A stretch of 64,000 nucleotides of DNA from Hymenobacter nitidus. GTDB lineage: Bacteria; Bacteroidota; Bacteroidia; Cytophagales; Hymenobacteraceae. This document shows positions 62,681-64,000 of this stretch, piece after piece (positions within the stretch are counted from its first letter, which is position 1; every line of letters begins with the position of its first letter). The stretch spans positions 160,659 to 224,658 of the forward strand of contig NZ_JAJADQ010000010.1 in NCBI RefSeq assembly GCF_020447315.1. Reading direction: 5' to 3'. Under the pieces are notes generated by a model. It was not told where the DNA came from. It saw nothing but the letters and a program-made list of their open reading frames with translations, and made no database searches. Position numbers and translations under genes: made by a program.

Positions 62681-64000
62681 TTACTTCACCGAGCAGGTCA
62701 CGGCCAGATAATAGAGGCCGCCCACGCCGGGCCCGCCCAGAAAGGAGGTGTAGTAGCGGTTCAGCACGTTGGTAGCCCCCAGCTTGAAGCGCAGCGCGGG
62801 CCGGGCCACGGTGTAGCTCAGCTGGGCGTCGAGGCTATGGTAGGCCGGCACCCGGCCGCTTACCAGAAAAGTTTGGGAGTAGTAGCCCTGCTGCCAGTGG
62901 TAGCCCAGGCTGCCGCCCAGCTGGCGGTAGAGCTTTTCGTGGCCCAGGCTCAGGTTCAGCAGCCAGCGCGGGGTATTGAAGCCGTCCTCCAGCCCGTCGC
63001 CCGACTCGGTGCGGGCCAGACGGGCGTAGGTGGCATTGGCCCCGGCCAGCAGCCCGCCGGGCAGCTCGTAGCGCAGCCCCACCGAACCCCCGAAGTTGTA
63101 GACGCGCGTCTGGGCGTTGGTCCAGAGGCGGTAGCGGCTCTGGGTAGCGCGGCTGCTCAGGTAGATGGCGGCCGAATCGGGGTTTAGGGTTTTGGGCACG
63201 TAGGCTTCTACCTGGGCAATAAAGTCGCGGTAGGCGTTGTAGTAGAAATCCAGGTCGAGCAGCAGGCGGCCCCCGGGCAGCAGGGCCGCCTTGTAGCCCA
63301 GCTCCAGGGAGCCGATCTGCTCGGGCCGCAGGTAGGTGTAGGGGTTGCGGCGCAGCAGCCCCTGGCTTTCAGTTATGGCCTGGCTCTGCTTCTGGGCCGG
63401 CGTGAGGGTGGTCGACGAGTTGGCATTCACACTGGCCGTCACGGCCGCGTTGAAAGCGTCGATGCTGCTGCGCAGGTAGCTGTTCTCAAACACGCCCTGC
63501 GACATCACCCGCAGCCCGCCGATGCGCTTCACCTGCCCGCTGTTCACGTTGGAGAAGCCCTCAAACAAGCTCGGAAACCGATAGCCGCGCTGGTAGCTCA
63601 CCCGAAAGTTGTGCCGCTGGGTGGGCGAGTACACCGCCGTAAACCGCGGACTGAAGCGCACATCGAAGTAGTCGTTCTTGTCGGCGCGCACGGTGGCCGT
63701 AAGGTGCAGCTTCTGCGCCAGTAGCCGCACGCCACCCTGCACGAAGCCGCCGGTCTTGCCGTAGGTCAGTGGACTGAAGGGGTCGTTGCCGTTGCCGGGG
63801 TTAATGAAATAGTTGCCGTCGGGCACGATAATGTAGGTGCGGTGGTCGGCGCCGGCCAGCACATCCACGGTGGCGGGCAGCCAGCGGTGGCCGGTGCGGC
63901 GCAGGGCCTCGGCCAGGTTCACCTGGGTTTCGGCATGCACCAGGTTGGCCTGCACGCGCAGGGCTGCACCCTGGTCCCAGTTGTTGATGTTTTGCAGCTC
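62681..64000 (-). CDS. TonB-dependent receptor, C-terminal beta-barrel part (cut by window edge)
   Basis: 440 codons of the barrel are visible and the reading frame stays open to the window end, so the start lies outside. Barrel traits: alternating strands such as FSPRFTAVYSPTQRHNFRVSYQRGYRFPSLFEGFSN (a typical TonB-receptor block), LRPEQIGSLELGYKAALLPGGRLLLDLDFYYN, and a C-terminal region ending LGATNVLNRYYTSFLGGPGVGGLYYLAVTCSVK. It resembles CirA/FepA-like iron-chelate or vitamin receptors rather than SusC, which usually ends differently. The plug domain is not in view, so substrate cannot be judged. Confidence 0.88.
   Translation of the reverse strand, partial: ELQNINNWDQGAALRVQANLVHAETQVNLAEALRRTGHRWLPATVDVLAGADHRTYIIVPDGNYFINPGNGNDPFSPLTYGKTGGFVQGGVRLLAQKLHLTATVRADKNDYFDVRFSPRFTAVYSPTQRHNFRVSYQRGYRFPSLFEGFSNVNSGQVKRIGGLRVMSQGVFENSYLRSSIDAFNAAVTASVNANSSTTLTPAQKQSQAITESQGLLRRNPYTYLRPEQIGSLELGYKAALLPGGRLLLDLDFYYNAYRDFIAQVEAYVPKTLNPDSAAIYLSSRATQSRYRLWTNAQTRVYNFGGSVGLRYELPGGLLAGANATYARLARTESGDGLEDGFNTPRWLLNLSLGHEKLYRQLGGSLGYHWQQGYYSQTFLVSGRVPAYHSLDAQLSYTVARPALRFKLGATNVLNRYYTSFLGGPGVGGLYYLAVTCSVK

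Overview
The window comes from a GC-rich member of the Bacteroidota, most likely a Hymenobacter-like cytophagian. The reasons are a C-terminal type IX secretion sorting domain, a TonB-dependent receptor, TAnnTTTG-type -7 promoter elements, many GTG/TTG starts, and protein families typical of that group. This assignment is inference; there is no rRNA or tRNA in the window.

Region 1 (1-21530) is a pectin and uronate utilisation locus. A long minus-strand gene train (kduD-kduI-kdgF-PL10 pectate lyase-uxaB-uxaA-uxaC-kdgK-eda-exuT-like transporter-DUF4440-fbp) covers both routes from pectin to pyruvate and triose phosphate. Saturated galacturonate passes through UxaC, UxaB and UxaA. Unsaturated uronate passes through KdgF, KduI and KduD. 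Both meet at KDG and go through KdgK and Eda, and the fructose bisphosphatase would feed gluconeogenesis. A LacI-type regulator diverges from kduD. To its right lie a second MFS transporter, a T9SS-sorted protein, a PL1 pectate lyase lipoprotein, a GH105 hydrolase and a GH28 polygalacturonase. Three near-identical 18-bp sites, AACGTTAYCGGGAACGTT or one mismatch from it, sit at the lacI/kduD divergent region, ahead of the T9SS gene and ahead of GH28. They probably define the regulon.

Region 2 (21700-28080) holds a small DUF6686-like gene with tandem palindromic boxes, a fused OtsA-OtsB trehalose synthase/phosphatase, a second KDPG-aldolase paralogue, a GH15 glucoamylase/trehalase-type enzyme and a VTT-domain membrane protein.

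Region 3 (28100-39400) has a large exported protein of unknown function and a signalling cluster. The cluster contains a PAS histidine kinase, a CheB-CheR-coiled coil-PAS fusion and a divergent CheB with a Cys/His-rich tail, with a STAS protein nearby. A protein that looks like a LigD phosphoesterase domain stripped of its catalytic residues and a plant-OBAP-like (DUF1264) lipoprotein follow.

Region 4 (39450-64000) is mixed housekeeping and accessory genes: transporters (MFS_3, ABC, TauE, DHA2, SBF-like), MutM, PhzF, two oxidoreductases, a GH63-like glycosidase, an S1/P1 nuclease, lipoproteins and a truncated TonB-dependent receptor. One gene here (41433-42117) is broken by a frameshift plus an in-frame stop. 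Two copies of a ~260-275 bp inverted-repeat element fill the intergenic spaces at 30353-30613 and 41154-41428. No transposase, CRISPR array, tRNA or rRNA was seen.
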